DNA of 64,000 nt, taken from Spirochaetales bacterium. Its GTDB lineage: Bacteria; Spirochaetota; Spirochaetia; Sphaerochaetales; Sphaerochaetaceae. The stretch spans positions 124,001-188,000 of the forward strand of contig JAGABZ010000001.1 of the NCBI GenBank assembly GCA_017614375.1, in the 5' to 3' direction. Made by a program: the position numbers and the translations under genes. Each line of letters starts with the position of its first letter. Within the stretch, counting starts at the first letter, position 1. Shown here one piece after another: positions 43,301-50,867 of the stretch. Below the pieces are notes generated by a model that had not been told where the DNA came from, did not search any database, and saw nothing but the letters and a program-made list of their open reading frames with translations.

Positions 43301-45136
43301 GACCTGGATCACCGGGACCTCGCTTCTGAACAGGGCGTCGAACATCTCAACCTGGTTGAGGTACTCCAGGTACGCCGAATACTGGGAAATGTCATCGAAG
43401 TCCTTCATGACGCTGAGCCCGGTAACGGTCTCATAGGGCAGGAAAAAGTCGTGGGTAAAGATGTTGCCGTTGTAACCGTACAGGTCGGTCGTGACATGGA
43501 GGTTCCATCCGCCGCGCTCCCCGTCGAACTGGTCGAGCCTGATCGTCAGGTTTTCAAGCACCGAACTGAGGGTGAACGTTTTATGCTCCACCACAGCGAT
43601 TTCTTCCCTGATCAGATTCAGCAAATCGGAGCGCTGGCCGGAACTGCTGCCGCTGACGGATTTGACATAGGCATCGTACTCGGCCTCCATCGCCTGACGC
43701 TCGGCGTCTTTGCGGACCTCGCGGACCTTGAGAGCCATCTCGGTTGGGTTCCCGTTGGCATCCAGTTCGGCCTTTGCGTAGCCGGCAGTGTCGATCTGCC
43801 TCAGAGTCACGACCAAAGCCGCCTCCAAAGCCGCTCTCTTTTCGGCCAGCAGCGCGTCCTCGTCGCTTTTCATCGCGTACCATGAGAGCTTGTTGTTCTC
43901 GATTTCCCGGATTGCCCCGCCTATATCGAACTGCTCTATGGCCGCCTGCCGGGCCAGCAGAGCGGCGTTTTCAGCAAGCACGGTCATGTTGTCAATCTGT
44001 GCCTGAAGCTCGGCGCTCCGCTGGGCGGCCTCCTCCATTTCTCTGGCTGTCTTGGCCGCGTCGGCCTCCACCTGGGCCGCCCTCTTTTCGGCGGCATCCT
44101 TCTCCGCCTGTGCCAGGGCAAGCTTTGCCTGGGCCGAGGCCAGGGCCGCAGCGGCTTCGCTTCCCGAACCGGCCTTGTTCTCCAGCCTCTTGATTTCAGC
44201 CTCGGCATCCCGCAGGAGCTGGACTTTCTTTGCCAGGACTGCGTTTGCCAGTTTCTCACTCTGGAACACGAAATCAGACCCCGTGGTGCTCGAAAGCGGC
44301 ACCTGTTCGGAGTCGGTCATCGCCTTTACCCTGACGGCGACATTGTTGAACAGCTGGCTTAGGGGGACGTTGCCCTTGACGATCTCATCAGCCAGGATTG
44401 CGGTGAAAACCGAGTTTCCACCCTCACCGTCTTTGGCGGTCTGTCCGCTCTGGGCGGCGAAAAGATAACTGAGGTTCACTCCCCTCTTTGCTTCCTTGAG
44501 TGCACCCAGACCGCCCTTTACTCCGGCGGCCCTGTCCCCGCTCATCCTGTACGGGTTGTTGCGGCAGGCATCGAGAATCACAATCTGCTCCCCGGCTTGC
44601 AGGAGGGAGAGCAGGCTGTCCAGGGAATACGCGTAAATCTTTACATCGGCCTCGGACTCGATCTTTGCGTTGTCGACGGGAATCAGATAGTTCACTCCGT
44701 CAACTTCCACACCGTGACCGGCGTAATAAAACAAAGCCACCGCTTCCGGATCGCGGTTTACCGTTTTCACAAAGGCCGATACTGCGTCATCTATCCCGCT
44801 TTTCCTAAGGTCCCTGTATTCGGAAACATCAAATCCGGTCTCTTTCAGGCGCCGGGTCATCAGATCGGCATCGTTGACGGGGTTGGCAAGCGCGCCTTCC
44901 TCATAATTGCCGTTGCCTATTACCAGGGCGTACCTGTGCAGATTGTATGAATCATTGTTTACCGGCAGATCCGCCGCCGGAGCCTCAGCGGACTCAGAGG
45001 CAACAGTCCGGGCAGCGGTTTGCGGCCCCTGTCCGACCGGTTCCTGCCGCCAATCCCCGGCTCCGGAGGCGCACCCGGTGACGATCAGAAGCGAAATGAC
45101 GAGAATTATGAAAAGCGACTTGCGGATTGCGACCAT
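40328..45136 (-). CDS. caspase-fold lipoprotein with coiled coil and six C-terminal repeats
   Basis: A 1602-residue predicted lipoprotein (lipobox VTGC22). Residues 65-300 form a caspase-like (C14, metacaspase-type) peptidase domain: YALVIGNGNY, FYYAGHG with catalytic His141, VILDACRNNP with catalytic Cys191, and SYLFAAQSGQTA. Both catalytic residues are present. Residues about 305-400 are an Ala/Glu/Lys coiled coil. After a mixed beta region come six tandem repeats of about 110-130 residues with N-P-G-E-x-V-Y-F-D-L-x-F-K-N, resembling CARDB/NEW3 beta-sandwiches. ATG 45136 gives the clean lipoprotein signal and has AGGGG eight bases upstream. Likely an envelope protease or signalling scaffold; substrate unknown. 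Confidence 0.85.
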   Translation of the reverse strand: MVAIRKSLFIILVISLLIVTGCASGAGDWRQEPVGQGPQTAARTVASESAEAPAADLPVNNDSYNLHRYALVIGNGNYEEGALANPVNDADLMTRRLKETGFDVSEYRDLRKSGIDDAVSAFVKTVNRDPEAVALFYYAGHGVEVDGVNYLIPVDNAKIESEADVKIYAYSLDSLLSLLQAGEQIVILDACRNNPYRMSGDRAAGVKGGLGALKEAKRGVNLSYLFAAQSGQTAKDGEGGNSVFTAILADEIVKGNVPLSQLFNNVAVRVKAMTDSEQVPLSSTTGSDFVFQSEKLANAVLAKKVQLLRDAEAEIKRLENKAGSGSEAAAALASAQAKLALAQAEKDAAEKRAAQVEADAAKTAREMEEAAQRSAELQAQIDNMTVLAENAALLARQAAIEQFDIGGAIREIENNKLSWYAMKSDEDALLAEKRAALEAALVVTLRQIDTAGYAKAELDANGNPTEMALKVREVRKDAERQAMEAEYDAYVKSVSGSSSGQRSDLLNLIREEIAVVEHKTFTLSSVLENLTIRLDQFDGERGGWNLHVTTDLYGYNGNIFTHDFFLPYETVTGLSVMKDFDDISQYSAYLEYLNQVEMFDALFRSEVPVIQVELSFNIDVDGGLSYCFIPQSLQIRRADDNRVILDLSQDSMASFWGNEVYMSLNGIDIRTEQEKQADMIDMSVYSKVLFPGRTIPQRLELSGTVVGGLLVNDWYLKNSSYAVLPYGDESTDPTRRLYGWSVNRYGSVYAEPVGSVVLWQDGDPLPQMLYCNLSEVEFIDCVVISTTNGDTVVNPGEDVYFDLIFKNSGSAVLKNPSLYLMTPQELFPADETVTLTERSRNWLSLSPGRYLNGSSTDNFSARSGSSYYYSLSVSENHKASEPIVLYWLIEGDDHPQWFGTFEIPVSEINSDITLEGVKILGTTDGDDVPEQGEYVYFDLAFLNYGTSRVMNPEITLVSSTPGVTVEKGNRIWRRADAGRYFNCFDTDLEKLGWYDGSDYSAYAYCIKISDTYDTSRPVSLTWQISGDSHSDWNGNFTIDVKKKTQQDFLISPEEPGTSQLVVDALQIVNQTKIVNLVGVRIIDTTDDDNYANPGETVYFDLCFKNTTWFTDLSNLDLTLSTDTPGVTISRGTDHWYSLNGSYFMNSEDSGLATERYSSSTYGCYRIDIDSDYDISEPIKVNWTITCSNSYGYRKEDQKGYFTIPVSYSKGKVELQGMKITSTDNDDSIANPGETVYFDLCFRNTGTSKLQNLRLYIYSLTDGVTLDRSTDSWYYLSAGKYLNCDNYDMESEKYQSGTYYTYSMKVPSDYDVTQPVYVGWWVSATGCPDMTGVFTVPVRYTDGEVRLQGVRITDTDNDDYTANPGETVYFDLCFKNTGTSELLNLNMSLQSLTDGVTIERGTDSWYYLGSGKYLNCDSYDMDKEKYQSGTYYTYSLKVPSNYDVTQPVEIAWRMTAKGRPAMTGVFTIPVKYTQGDVSLQGVRVTSTNNGDLVPNPGETVYFDMCFKNTGSSELLNPNLSLRSLTDGVTVERGTDSWYCLSPGMYLNCDNYDMGSEKYQSGTYYTYSVKIPKDHDVTKPVEIVWTMTAKGRPAMTGAFSFPVK
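40331..42820 (-). repeat. DNA encoding six tandem beta-sandwich repeats
   Basis: Each repeat encodes roughly 110-130 residues starting with [LI]-x-G-[VM]-[RK]-I-x-x-[TS] and N-P-G-E-[TD]-V-Y-F-D. The three copies nearest the C-terminus are very similar even at DNA level (for example shared blocks near 40440-40530, 40830-40930 and 41230-41330), whereas the first three have diverged. This suggests recent duplication or gene conversion at the C-terminal end. Confidence 0.8.
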
Positions 45137-45200
45137 ACTCCGAACCCCTGTTCCCCGACTGTTGCACATATTTTGTTACACTTTATTACTGATTGCCCGG

Positions 45201-46010
45201 CTATTCCAGCAGTTTTTCGCGGAGAGTGCCGATATCGGTGTCATCCAGCCCCAGACCGTCCCGGATGAACTTATCGTAACTTCCGTATTTCCGGTCCGTT
45301 GCTTCGTAATAGGCGCCGATATAGTCCCGGTGTGTCCCGAAAAGGTAATCGACCGACTCCGAGATTGCTTCCGTTTCAGCCCCGCTCAGGGCCTTTTCCG
45401 CCGAGACCGCTTTGAGGATTGACTGTCTCTCGCCCTCGACGAAGCCCTTCAGGTAGTCCATCGTGCAAAGGTAGTCCTCTATTACGGCCTCACGCGGCAC
45501 GCCGAGAATCTCGCATAGGATTACCGTGGCGATGCCGGCCCGGTCCTTTCCCACCGAGCAGTGCCAAAGGACGGCCTTTTGCGGGCTGTCCGTCAGCATT
45601 CGGATGAATCTGGCATACTGGCTGACACAGAAATCCCCGGTGAATTTGCGGTACATCGAGCACATGTACCGCCACGAGCCCTCAGGGTCGAAGATCAGAC
45701 GGGACACCAGGTTCCGGTCCGATTCCTCCTCGCGGGAGACACCTTCGGTAAAGCTCTCCACGATAGGGAGATGAACATAACGTACGCCGGGAATCCGGGG
45801 GTCCGGATCCTCGGCGACCTCCCCATAGGTACGCAGATCGACAACCAATCCGACGAGAGACGAAATCCTGGCCGAATCAGAAGCCGAAAGTCCGGCCAGC
45901 TGTCCGCTGCGGATCAGGCGCCCGGGAAGCACCCTCCTCCCGTCGGCGGCGGGCATTCCGCCCAGATCGCGGGTGTTCTTCAGTACCTGAAACTCAAGCA
46001 GCCTGCTCAT
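45201..46010 (-). CDS. protein tyrosine/serine phosphatase family protein
   Basis: A 269-residue protein of the bacterial tyrosine-phosphatase group with HCSVGKDRAG (Cys151, Arg157), the H-C-x-x-G-K-D-R active-site loop typical of Y_phosphatase3 enzymes. The N-terminal block NTRDLGGMPAADGRRVLPGRLIRSG is also diagnostic. No signal peptide, so it is probably cytoplasmic. It could act on phosphotyrosine or phosphoinositides; members of this family do either. It overlaps the end of the upstream membrane-protein gene by 17 bases. Confidence 0.88.
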   Translation of the reverse strand: MSRLLEFQVLKNTRDLGGMPAADGRRVLPGRLIRSGQLAGLSASDSARISSLVGLVVDLRTYGEVAEDPDPRIPGVRYVHLPIVESFTEGVSREEESDRNLVSRLIFDPEGSWRYMCSMYRKFTGDFCVSQYARFIRMLTDSPQKAVLWHCSVGKDRAGIATVILCEILGVPREAVIEDYLCTMDYLKGFVEGERQSILKAVSAEKALSGAETEAISESVDYLFGTHRDYIGAYYEATDRKYGSYDKFIRDGLGLDDTDIGTLREKLLE

Positions 46011-46623
46011 TCTTCAAGCCTGAGCGGTGCAGAATCAGAACTCCCAGGAAGAAACAGCCCTGACTGAGAATATTTGTGCCCTGGGCCACCCACTGCATCA
46101 GCGCCGAATCGTCAAAAGCCGACCCGAGATAGCCCATGCCGAGGATGAATACAAAGGCCAGTATGAACAGGACGATTGCCAGGGGCTTTTTCATCGCCTT
46201 AGCCAGGCGCGCCAGGCAGAACTGGATTCCGCCGTAACCGATTACCTGCACTGCGATGAACAGGATATTGCTGTCGTACACGGCCGGGGCTGCAACGGCC
46301 AGGGCGCCGGTCGGGCCGGGCAGAACCGAATCCCGCTGAAGGGCCGTCAGCCCCAGGAACACCAGCAGAAAACCAGGTGCCTGCATCGGGAACATCGCGG
46401 TGTTCAGCGCCTGGAAATCGCAGACGCTCAGGGCGTAGAGCAGTTTCCAGACCGCCTTGTAGATTCCTCCGATGAGGACCAGGATCGACCCGGAGGCCAG
46501 AAGGGCGAAAGGCCCCTTGCCCAGCCTCGGATAAAGATCTCTCTGGAGCAGCACCGCCGCGGCGAAAAACAACGCCACCGGGATGAAGTCCACGATTGCC
46601 ATAGGTACTGTTACTTCTACCAT
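45994..46623 (-). CDS. integral membrane protein of unknown function
   Basis: A 209-residue protein with about six hydrophobic helices (IVDFIPVALFFAAAVLL; GPFALLASGSILVLIGGIY; APGFLLVFLGLTAL; NILFIAVQVIGYGGIQF; AIVLFILAFVFILGMGYLG; a last one with CFFLGVLILH). No family is recognised. ATG 46623 has AGGTGA six bases upstream and overlaps the end of the flavin-reductase-like gene. Coupled on both sides, which suggests a three-gene unit with the phosphatase. Confidence 0.7.
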   Translation of the reverse strand: MVEVTVPMAIVDFIPVALFFAAAVLLQRDLYPRLGKGPFALLASGSILVLIGGIYKAVWKLLYALSVCDFQALNTAMFPMQAPGFLLVFLGLTALQRDSVLPGPTGALAVAAPAVYDSNILFIAVQVIGYGGIQFCLARLAKAMKKPLAIVLFILAFVFILGMGYLGSAFDDSALMQWVAQGTNILSQGCFFLGVLILHRSGLKNEQAA

Positions 46624-46627
46624 AGTC

Positions 46628-47560
46628 TCACCTGCTCTTTTCCTTCGCACGCTTGTCGTTGATCGTCTGCATATGCTCCCCGGTAATCAGCTCCACGTTG
46701 TTCTCCCTGGCCCACTTCACGCAGCCTCTGAGAACCGTCGGCAGGAAGATACGCGGGACGTTGACCAGCTTTGAAAGCGCCTCATCGGTGAACTTGACCT
46801 TGTCATCGATTCTGTCCGCCGCGTAACGCACGCTGGCGAGGCTGGTCTGCCTCATCGGAAGCAGCTCCGGAATCGCCCTTCTGTGCCTGTGGTACCAGAA
46901 GTTCTTCGAATCGCGGTAACCGTAGTCCACCGGAGCCGGGGGGAAGTCCCTGGCCGTCACGCCGTTTACGATGGCGTTGTAGTAGCGCTCCTTCATCAGA
47001 ATCTTGTCCACCCTGAGGATGAACATCGCCCCGTACGGGCTGATGATTCCGTTGAAATCGTGGAAAGGCCCCGGATAGCCGTCGAGGATGCCCGGCTTAT
47101 CGTCCTGCGCCCCGTCCAGCTCGCGCATCCAGGTGCACTCCATCGCCTGGTATGCCTCCTTTATCACCTTCGGGTACAACGAGGCATGCTCAGGGTCAGC
47201 CTGGGCCATCAGTCCGTCCTCACAGGTGAAGTCGAAGTTCTTCATCTTTTCCTCGGTCGTGTCCCCCGGCCAGCTCAACTTGACCAGCGAGCGGAAAGTC
47301 GCCTTCTCATCGGTGACGAAATTGATGGTACATTTACCGCTTCTGAGTATATTCTGCGCCGTGTTTGACGAGTTGCGGCAATTGAGCAGCATCGCGTAGT
47401 AATCCTTTCCCGCCACATAGTACGGCTGGATCAGCGAGTACGGCCCGAAACTCGGCCGCCCGTCCTCCGTCAGCGTCCCGATCAGCACCGTCGGCATCGG
47501 AAAGAACAGCGAAGTCTGATAGAAGTTGTCCACTATCCGCAAATCCCTGAAACTGCCCAT
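46628..47560 (-). CDS. flavin reductase-like FMN-binding protein
   Basis: A 310-residue protein whose N-terminal 180 residues look like the FMN-binding split barrel of the flavin reductase-like group: FPMPTVLIGTLTEDGRPSFG, PYYVAGKDYYAMLLNCRNSS and NTAQNILRSGKCTINFVTDE. The C-terminal 110 residues are an extra segment not assigned. Substrate unknown. ATG 47560 is preceded by GGAGATAACA; the open frame upstream lacks support. A promoter is seen at 47636-47664. Confidence 0.75.
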   Translation of the reverse strand: MGSFRDLRIVDNFYQTSLFFPMPTVLIGTLTEDGRPSFGPYSLIQPYYVAGKDYYAMLLNCRNSSNTAQNILRSGKCTINFVTDEKATFRSLVKLSWPGDTTEEKMKNFDFTCEDGLMAQADPEHASLYPKVIKEAYQAMECTWMRELDGAQDDKPGILDGYPGPFHDFNGIISPYGAMFILRVDKILMKERYYNAIVNGVTARDFPPAPVDYGYRDSKNFWYHRHRRAIPELLPMRQTSLASVRYAADRIDDKVKFTDEALSKLVNVPRIFLPTVLRGCVKWARENNVELITGEHMQTINDKRAKEKSR

Positions 47561-47635
47561 TGTTATCTCCTCTTTTCCCGTATTTCCGGGCAAGTCCCCG
47601 GCGGCATCGCCTGTTTGAGCCTGCCCCTGACCCGA

Positions 47636-47664
47636 ATCATCCCCCACCGCCGTGGCATAGTCAA
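47636..47664 (-). promoter_or_regulatory. promoter of the flavin-reductase-like gene
   Basis: TTGACT (47659-47664), 17 bases, GATGAT (47636-47641) on the minus strand. The -10 match is only moderate (four of six). The leader would be about 70 bases. Confidence 0.45.
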
Positions 47665-47687
47665 GAGCGTCTGAACGGGACCTCGGC

Positions 47688-47716
47688 TTTACTCTTTGCC
47701 CTTGCTGTGTTATTTT
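47688..47716 (+). promoter_or_regulatory. promoter of the acyltransferase gene
   Basis: TTTACT (47688-47693), 17 bases, TATTTT (47711-47716) on the plus strand. The -10 box ends eight bases before the ATG at 47725, which has no Shine-Dalgarno. Confidence 0.5.
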
Positions 47717-47724
47717 TGCCGCGT

Positions 47725-49221
47725 ATGAGCAAGAAGCCGGACAGTTTCACCGTATTCACCCGCTCCCTGTCCGAAAAGGACCGACAGACCGTACGGTCTT
47801 TCACAGACGGATGGAAAAAACATTTCGACCTGCCCGCCTCAGAGGAAAAACTCCTCCTGGAGGACGCGCGCGAGGCACTGATGGCCCTTACCGGCGCGGG
47901 AACAGACCTGGACGAGGCGGTCCGCAGACTCTCACCGGCCAACCTCGGAGGCTTCTACGCCCACGAGGCGCTCTCCTGGTACCCTCTGGACGACGCGGCG
48001 AAGATCTATCCCCTTTCGCTTAAATTCGGGCGGATGCCGATTTTCCGCCTCAGCTGCTACCTGCTCAAACCGGTGGTTCCCCAGCTTCTGCAGGTCGCCC
48101 TGGACTTTACCATAAAGCGCTTCCCCAGTTTCGCCACCATCGTCCGCAGAGGCTTTATTTGGCACTACCTGGACTCGATCAAGCGCCGCTTCTCCATCTC
48201 AAAGGAAAGCGGACCGCCGTGTCAGCCGCTTAAAATCACCGCCGCAGGTGTCCAGTCGTTCCGCGTTCTCTACCACGACAACCGCATAAGCGTCGAATTT
48301 TTCCACGTCCTGACCGACGGACACGGGGGAATGGTGTTTCTCAAAACCCTGGTCGCAGAGTATCTGAGGCTGACAGGCGTTGAATTCACACCCTCCGAGG
48401 GCGTTTTCGACATAAACGAGCCCGCCCGCGGCGGAGAATTCTCAAACGACTTCGAACGCTTCTGCCCCAACTCCAGGAAAACAGGCGGATTCGGCGGGAA
48501 AGCAGCCCTCCAGATGGGAGGCAAACTGTCCCGCCTGGCCCCGTGCAGGGTCTGTCAGCTTGTATACAGCACAGACTCTTTGCTTGAGTGCGCCCACAAC
48601 ATGGGCGTCTCGGTCACGGCGCTGGTCCTGAGTCTGATGTTCCACGCCCAGTGCAGCGCCACCGAGTCCCGCGAAGGCCTGATGAAAATCCAGGTCCCGG
48701 TGGACATGCGCCATCATTTCACCGAATCCGAGACCCTTCGGAATTTCTCGATGTACTGCAGCATAGACCTCAGCCCGGACCAGGTAACCGATATCAGACA
48801 GACGGCTCTGGAGGTCGCCGAACAGCTCAAGTCCCGTTCGACCTTTGAGGAGATGGCCGTCATGATGACCACGGCGCGCAAACTGATACGCTCGCTGAGA
48901 TTCATCCCGCTGATTGCAAAAATCCCCGTGGCCCGCTTCCTCTACGGTTTTCTGGGTGACAGCCGGTTTTCAAACACCCTGTCGAACCTCGGCAGAATCA
49001 TGATGCCGCCCGAACTGGCATCCCAGATCGCCGGATTCGATTTCGTCCTGGGGACCACGGTCGTCAGCCGCGCCGCCTGCGCCATCTGCTCGTTCGGAGG
49101 CAACACGGTCCTCTCGGTATCAAAGAGCACCAAGGACCCCTCTTTCGAGGAGCGCCTGCTGGCCTTGTCCGAATCACTCGGGCTGGAAACCCGCGTTACG
49201 GAGACACCGCTGTATGAATGA
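47725..49221 (+). CDS. condensation-domain-like acyltransferase (alcohol acetyltransferase type)
   Basis: A 498-residue protein with EFFHVLTDGHGGMVFLKTL at 191-209, which matches the H-x-x-x-D-G core of the CoA-dependent acyltransferase/condensation fold (His194, Asp198, Gly199). The C-terminal half has VPVDMRHHF, RNFSMYCSIDL and FSNTLSNLGR, where the S-N-L-G element is common in alcohol acetyltransferases. No carrier-protein domain is present, so a free acyl-CoA acceptor reaction is more likely than peptide synthesis. It overlaps the next gene by eight bases. The donor and acceptor are unknown. Confidence 0.78.
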   Translation: MSKKPDSFTVFTRSLSEKDRQTVRSFTDGWKKHFDLPASEEKLLLEDAREALMALTGAGTDLDEAVRRLSPANLGGFYAHEALSWYPLDDAAKIYPLSLKFGRMPIFRLSCYLLKPVVPQLLQVALDFTIKRFPSFATIVRRGFIWHYLDSIKRRFSISKESGPPCQPLKITAAGVQSFRVLYHDNRISVEFFHVLTDGHGGMVFLKTLVAEYLRLTGVEFTPSEGVFDINEPARGGEFSNDFERFCPNSRKTGGFGGKAALQMGGKLSRLAPCRVCQLVYSTDSLLECAHNMGVSVTALVLSLMFHAQCSATESREGLMKIQVPVDMRHHFTESETLRNFSMYCSIDLSPDQVTDIRQTALEVAEQLKSRSTFEEMAVMMTTARKLIRSLRFIPLIAKIPVARFLYGFLGDSRFSNTLSNLGRIMMPPELASQIAGFDFVLGTTVVSRAACAICSFGGNTVLSVSKSTKDPSFEERLLALSESLGLETRVTETPLYE

Positions 49222-49789
49222 TCTGATAATCTCCTACCCGCCCGTTACCAAAGCCAGCCTGTTTCTGCACCGGGTGCGCCAGACCCTGAAGTGGGTATTC
49301 ATCCTGGCACTGGTTGCCTGTCCGGTCCTAAACATCATCACCGGCGCCCCGGCCTGGAGCGTCGTGGCGGTTCTCGGAGTCTTTTTCGTCTGGAAGGTTT
49401 TCCTTTCCCCGGACGTTCTCGAGCGCGGGCCGATGAACTACCTTTTCACCTTCACCGCCTTTGCCATGATCGAAACGGCCCTGATCGGCCTGCTTCTCTC
49501 CCCCGGCTGGCTCGGCTTCGTTCTCCCGATTATGGGGTTTTCGACCCTGATTCTGAGCGTTCTGTTTTTCTATACCACCAGCAAGCGCAGGCAGGACGGC
49601 ATCATCCCTCTGCTAAGCCAGACCATCGCCGCCCTGATAGCCGTGGGGGTCATCTACTTCAAGGACGGTGAGCTCTCCTGGCCGATGGTCGTGCTGGGCA
49701 CCCTGTCGCTTGTGCTTCTGGTGATGGGCAGCATCGCCTATCACACCACCATCGCCCGCGAAATCCGCAAATACTTACACACCCGCTGA
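49214..49789 (+). CDS. membrane protein, DUF6320-like partner of the acyltransferase
   Basis: A 191-residue protein with about six transmembrane helices and a short cytoplasmic N-terminus (MNDLIISYPPVTKASLFLHRVRQ). The start overlaps the acyltransferase by eight bases. In many Firmicutes a similar membrane protein (DUF6320) follows an alcohol-acetyltransferase-like gene; that pairing is the basis for the name and rests on memory. Probably supplies or handles the acyl acceptor at the membrane. Confidence 0.68.
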   Translation: MNDLIISYPPVTKASLFLHRVRQTLKWVFILALVACPVLNIITGAPAWSVVAVLGVFFVWKVFLSPDVLERGPMNYLFTFTAFAMIETALIGLLLSPGWLGFVLPIMGFSTLILSVLFFYTTSKRRQDGIIPLLSQTIAALIAVGVIYFKDGELSWPMVVLGTLSLVLLVMGSIAYHTTIAREIRKYLHTR

Positions 49790-49800
49790 GGGGGAGCATC

Positions 49801-50268
49801 ATGGACAGGAAAGTAATCCGACGCTTTTCAATCTTCGAAGGCAATGATCAGTCCGGCATGACCTCAATCGACATCGTCGGAAAGACTGTAACCGCAATCA
49901 GAATCTACGGCGGCTCACAGCTTAAAAAAAAGCTCCCCGACGACCCGCTTGTACAGGTCGGCGGCGGCATCTGCGTCTGCTTCGGAGACGGCAACGAGCT
50001 TGAACTGTCCGCCTATGACGAGACCTTTTTCGCCGCCTACAACGCTTCTTCCTGGGACGGTGAGCAGCCGGACCCGCAAAAGGGCAGAGTGTACAGGATT
50101 CTAGAAAAGGAGGTCATCGGCCACACGGTGACCTCGTCCGATTTCTGCGGCAGGGAGGTTTCCGGGACCCCGATGAGCCTGCGCATGGTTCTGGACAACG
50201 CGGTCTGTCTCAGTTTCACCGCCCCCTTCGGCGATGACACCCTCAATCTGGCAATCAACCGAGGCTGA
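49801..50268 (+). CDS. hypothetical protein
   Basis: A 155-residue soluble protein with no signal peptide and no recognised family. It is predicted to be mostly beta-strand (SIDIVGKTVTAIRIYGG, GGGICVCFGDGNELELSAYD, NAVCLSFTAPFGDDTLNLAI). GGGGGAG precedes the ATG at 49801, eleven bases after the acyltransferase partner stop, so it may be the third gene of that unit. Convergent with the DUF4160 pair. Confidence 0.7.
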   Translation: MDRKVIRRFSIFEGNDQSGMTSIDIVGKTVTAIRIYGGSQLKKKLPDDPLVQVGGGICVCFGDGNELELSAYDETFFAAYNASSWDGEQPDPQKGRVYRILEKEVIGHTVTSSDFCGREVSGTPMSLRMVLDNAVCLSFTAPFGDDTLNLAINRG

Positions 50269-50274
50269 GGAGCA

Positions 50275-50553
50275 TCAGGCAAAGAACCTGGTTTCTCCGA
50301 AATGGGCAGCCCACTTTGAGATTATTTCCGAACTTCGCGCCTCGATGATCCTCATTATGTTCCTGAGAGGAACAATGGGAATCTGCGAGTTATTGTTGCA
50401 GAGGTAGGCCTTTCCGGATGAAGTAATCCAAATCTTGGTGGCATCAGCCGAAGGGCTTCCCTGAGAGACAAGGACATGAACCGGCTCAAGCGGTTCGTTC
50501 TCATTGGACCAGAAATACACCCAGTAGGAACCTATCTTAAAAACCCGAGGCAT
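50275..50553 (-). CDS. DUF4160 family protein
   Basis: A 92-residue protein beginning MPRVFKIGSYWVYFWSNENE and containing PVHVLVSQG and SSEIISKWAAHFGE, the layout of DUF4160 proteins, which occur beside a small partner and are often suspected to be toxin-antitoxin-like. ATG at 50553 is preferred since the family starts with MPR; an ATG two codons earlier is in frame. It overlaps the partner gene by 17 bases. Activity is not established. Confidence 0.75.
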   Translation of the reverse strand: MPRVFKIGSYWVYFWSNENEPLEPVHVLVSQGSPSADATKIWITSSGKAYLCNNNSQIPIVPLRNIMRIIEARSSEIISKWAAHFGETRFFA

Positions 50554-50809
50554 TCTCAAAGCCTCCGTGTTTGGAAAACTCCATGATAAGGTTCGATGTG
50601 GACATTATTACATCCAGATACTTTTTCTGCTCTTCTTCAGAGAACCCGAAAACATCCTCAACGGAATAACCGGGAAGGTAGCAGGTCATGTGGTGGAAGC
50701 AATCCGCTTCATCCGGTTTTTCAACATAAACCTTGACCGATCCGTCCTGTTTCATTTCGGAATGTACTATCTCGGCATCATCGTCCAGAGTCATGAACTT
50801 GTACATCAT
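50537..50809 (-). CDS. small partner protein of the DUF4160 gene
   Basis: A 90-residue acidic protein (MMYKFMTLDDDAEIVHSEMK start, then KVYVEKPDEADCFHHMTCYL) with a C-terminal helix. It is not recognised as a named family. It precedes and overlaps the DUF4160 gene, the order seen when such genes are paired. GGAGGT lies eight bases before the ATG, and the pair has its own promoter within the MATE 3' end. A toxin-antitoxin role is possible only by context. Confidence 0.68.
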   Translation of the reverse strand: MMYKFMTLDDDAEIVHSEMKQDGSVKVYVEKPDEADCFHHMTCYLPGYSVEDVFGFSEEEQKKYLDVIMSTSNLIMEFSKHGGFENASGF

Positions 50810-50838
50810 TCAGCGGCACCTCCTTTTCTGATACTCAA

Positions 50839-50867
50839 ACTATACTTCCTTTTCCCCTTCCGGTAAA
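50839..50867 (-). promoter_or_regulatory. promoter of the DUF4160 pair
   Basis: TTTACC (50862-50867), 17 bases, TATAGT (50839-50844) on the minus strand. It overlaps the last codons of the MATE gene, so the pair can be transcribed alone. Confidence 0.6.

Noticed and set aside
47725-49221. Nonribosomal peptide synthetase fragment
   Set aside because: Only the acyltransferase/condensation-like fold is present; no adenylation or carrier domain in or near the gene.
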